This document shows positions 7,680 to 7,994 of a stretch of 7,994 bases of DNA, piece after piece (the stretch's first letter is position 1; the number at the start of each line of letters is the position of its first letter). The notes under the pieces are model-generated. The model was not told the DNA's origin and ran no database searches. It saw only the letters and a program-made list of their open reading frames with translations. Made by a program: the position numbers and the translations under genes. This DNA comes from Acidobacteriota bacterium (GTDB lineage: Bacteria; Acidobacteriota; Terriglobia; Terriglobales; Acidobacteriaceae). Location of the stretch: positions 1 through 7,994 of the forward strand of contig JAJYAE010000209.1 of NCBI GenBank assembly GCA_021779695.1, read 5' to 3'.

Positions 7680-7994
7680 AGCGCAGAGTGTTTTTACGCA
7701 CAGCGGGATGCGCGTTTGCTTCCGTCGTGGCCGTGCCGCGATGGCTGCATGCGCAGAGCGCGGGCGAATCTTTGACGGCGAAGGTCGATGTGCGGGATGG
7801 TGCCTTGCTCGCGACGTTGCCCGCGGACTTTACGGGGTTGAGCTATGAGTCGGCGCAACTGGCGAATCCGGGGTTCTTCGCCACGGAGAACGCCGCACTG
7901 ATTGCGCTCTTTCGCGAGCTGGGCAGCGAGGGCGTGCTGCGGATCGGTGGAGGGACGAGCGAGTTCACTGCGTTTACGACCGATGAGTCAAAGG
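7676..7994 (+). CDS. Tat-exported GH79-like glycosidase, N-terminal 106 residues (3' end outside window)
   Basis: The frame opens with MKRRVFLRTAG, a twin-arginine motif (RRVFL), followed by a hydrophobic stretch and a likely cleavage site LHA/Q after residue 26, so Tat export is likely. After a short strand-rich segment come DFTGLSYESAQLANP (51-65) and GVLRIGGGTSEFTAF (86-100). These closely resemble the N-terminal barrel entry of GH79 (heparanase and beta-glucuronidase family), where a GLSYE strand and an LRIGGNS-like strand line the active site. GH79 enzymes cleave beta-linked glucuronic or 4-O-methylglucuronic acid. The catalytic Glu pair would lie beyond the window, so activity cannot be judged and another clan-A family remains possible. 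The gene starts within the stop codon of the preceding gene (ATGA), has a strong ribosome binding site, and is surely in the same operon. Confidence 0.8.
   Translation, partial: MKRRVFLRTAGCAFASVVAVPRWLHAQSAGESLTAKVDVRDGALLATLPADFTGLSYESAQLANPGFFATENAALIALFRELGSEGVLRIGGGTSEFTAFTTDESK

Noticed and set aside
7676..7730. Lipoprotein signal in the GH79-like protein (TAGC at residues 9-12)
   Set aside because: The Cys comes right after the twin arginines, before any hydrophobic core, and position -3 is Thr, so it does not fit a lipobox.

Overview
The window looks like a piece of an Acidobacteriota chromosome, probably class Terriglobia (Granulicella, Terriglobus, Edaphobacter or a relative). This is inferred from the G+C-rich coding style, an Oar-like TonB-dependent receptor of the kind greatly expanded in that group, and a dense cluster of exported glycosidases carrying Sec or Tat signals. 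No ribosomal or housekeeping marker is present, so the assignment is not proven.

Layout. 1-1788 (+) is the C-terminal beta-barrel part of an outer-membrane Oar/TonB-dependent receptor that starts outside the window. It converges on a GH29 alpha-L-fucosidase on the minus strand (1808-3220). A perfect 14-bp hairpin sits between them and covers the fucosidase stop codon. A 162-bp divergent intergenic region (3221-3382) separates the fucosidase from a plus-strand row of glycosidases: a GH30-like clan-A enzyme (3383-5293), a large putative (alpha/alpha)6 six-hairpin glycosidase (5391-7679), and the first 106 codons of a GH79-like enzyme (7676 to the window end). The last two genes overlap by 4 bp (ATGA). 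The GH30-like gene has a sigma-70-type promoter so close to its ATG that its mRNA may be leaderless.

How it fits together. The four enzymes carry recognisable export signals: Tat for the fucosidase and the GH79-like protein, Sec for the other two. All four have a Gln directly after the predicted signal-peptidase site. Together they look like a secreted or periplasmic set acting on a fucosylated, probably uronic-acid-containing glycan. The family combination GH29 + GH30 + GH79 would suit side chains of plant arabinogalactan or similar heteroglycans, but the substrate is inference. The least described pieces are the six-hairpin protein and the roughly 200-residue N-terminal region of the GH30-like protein. 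No RNA genes, IS elements, CRISPR arrays or attachment sites were seen, and no stretch over 300 bases lacks a gene.
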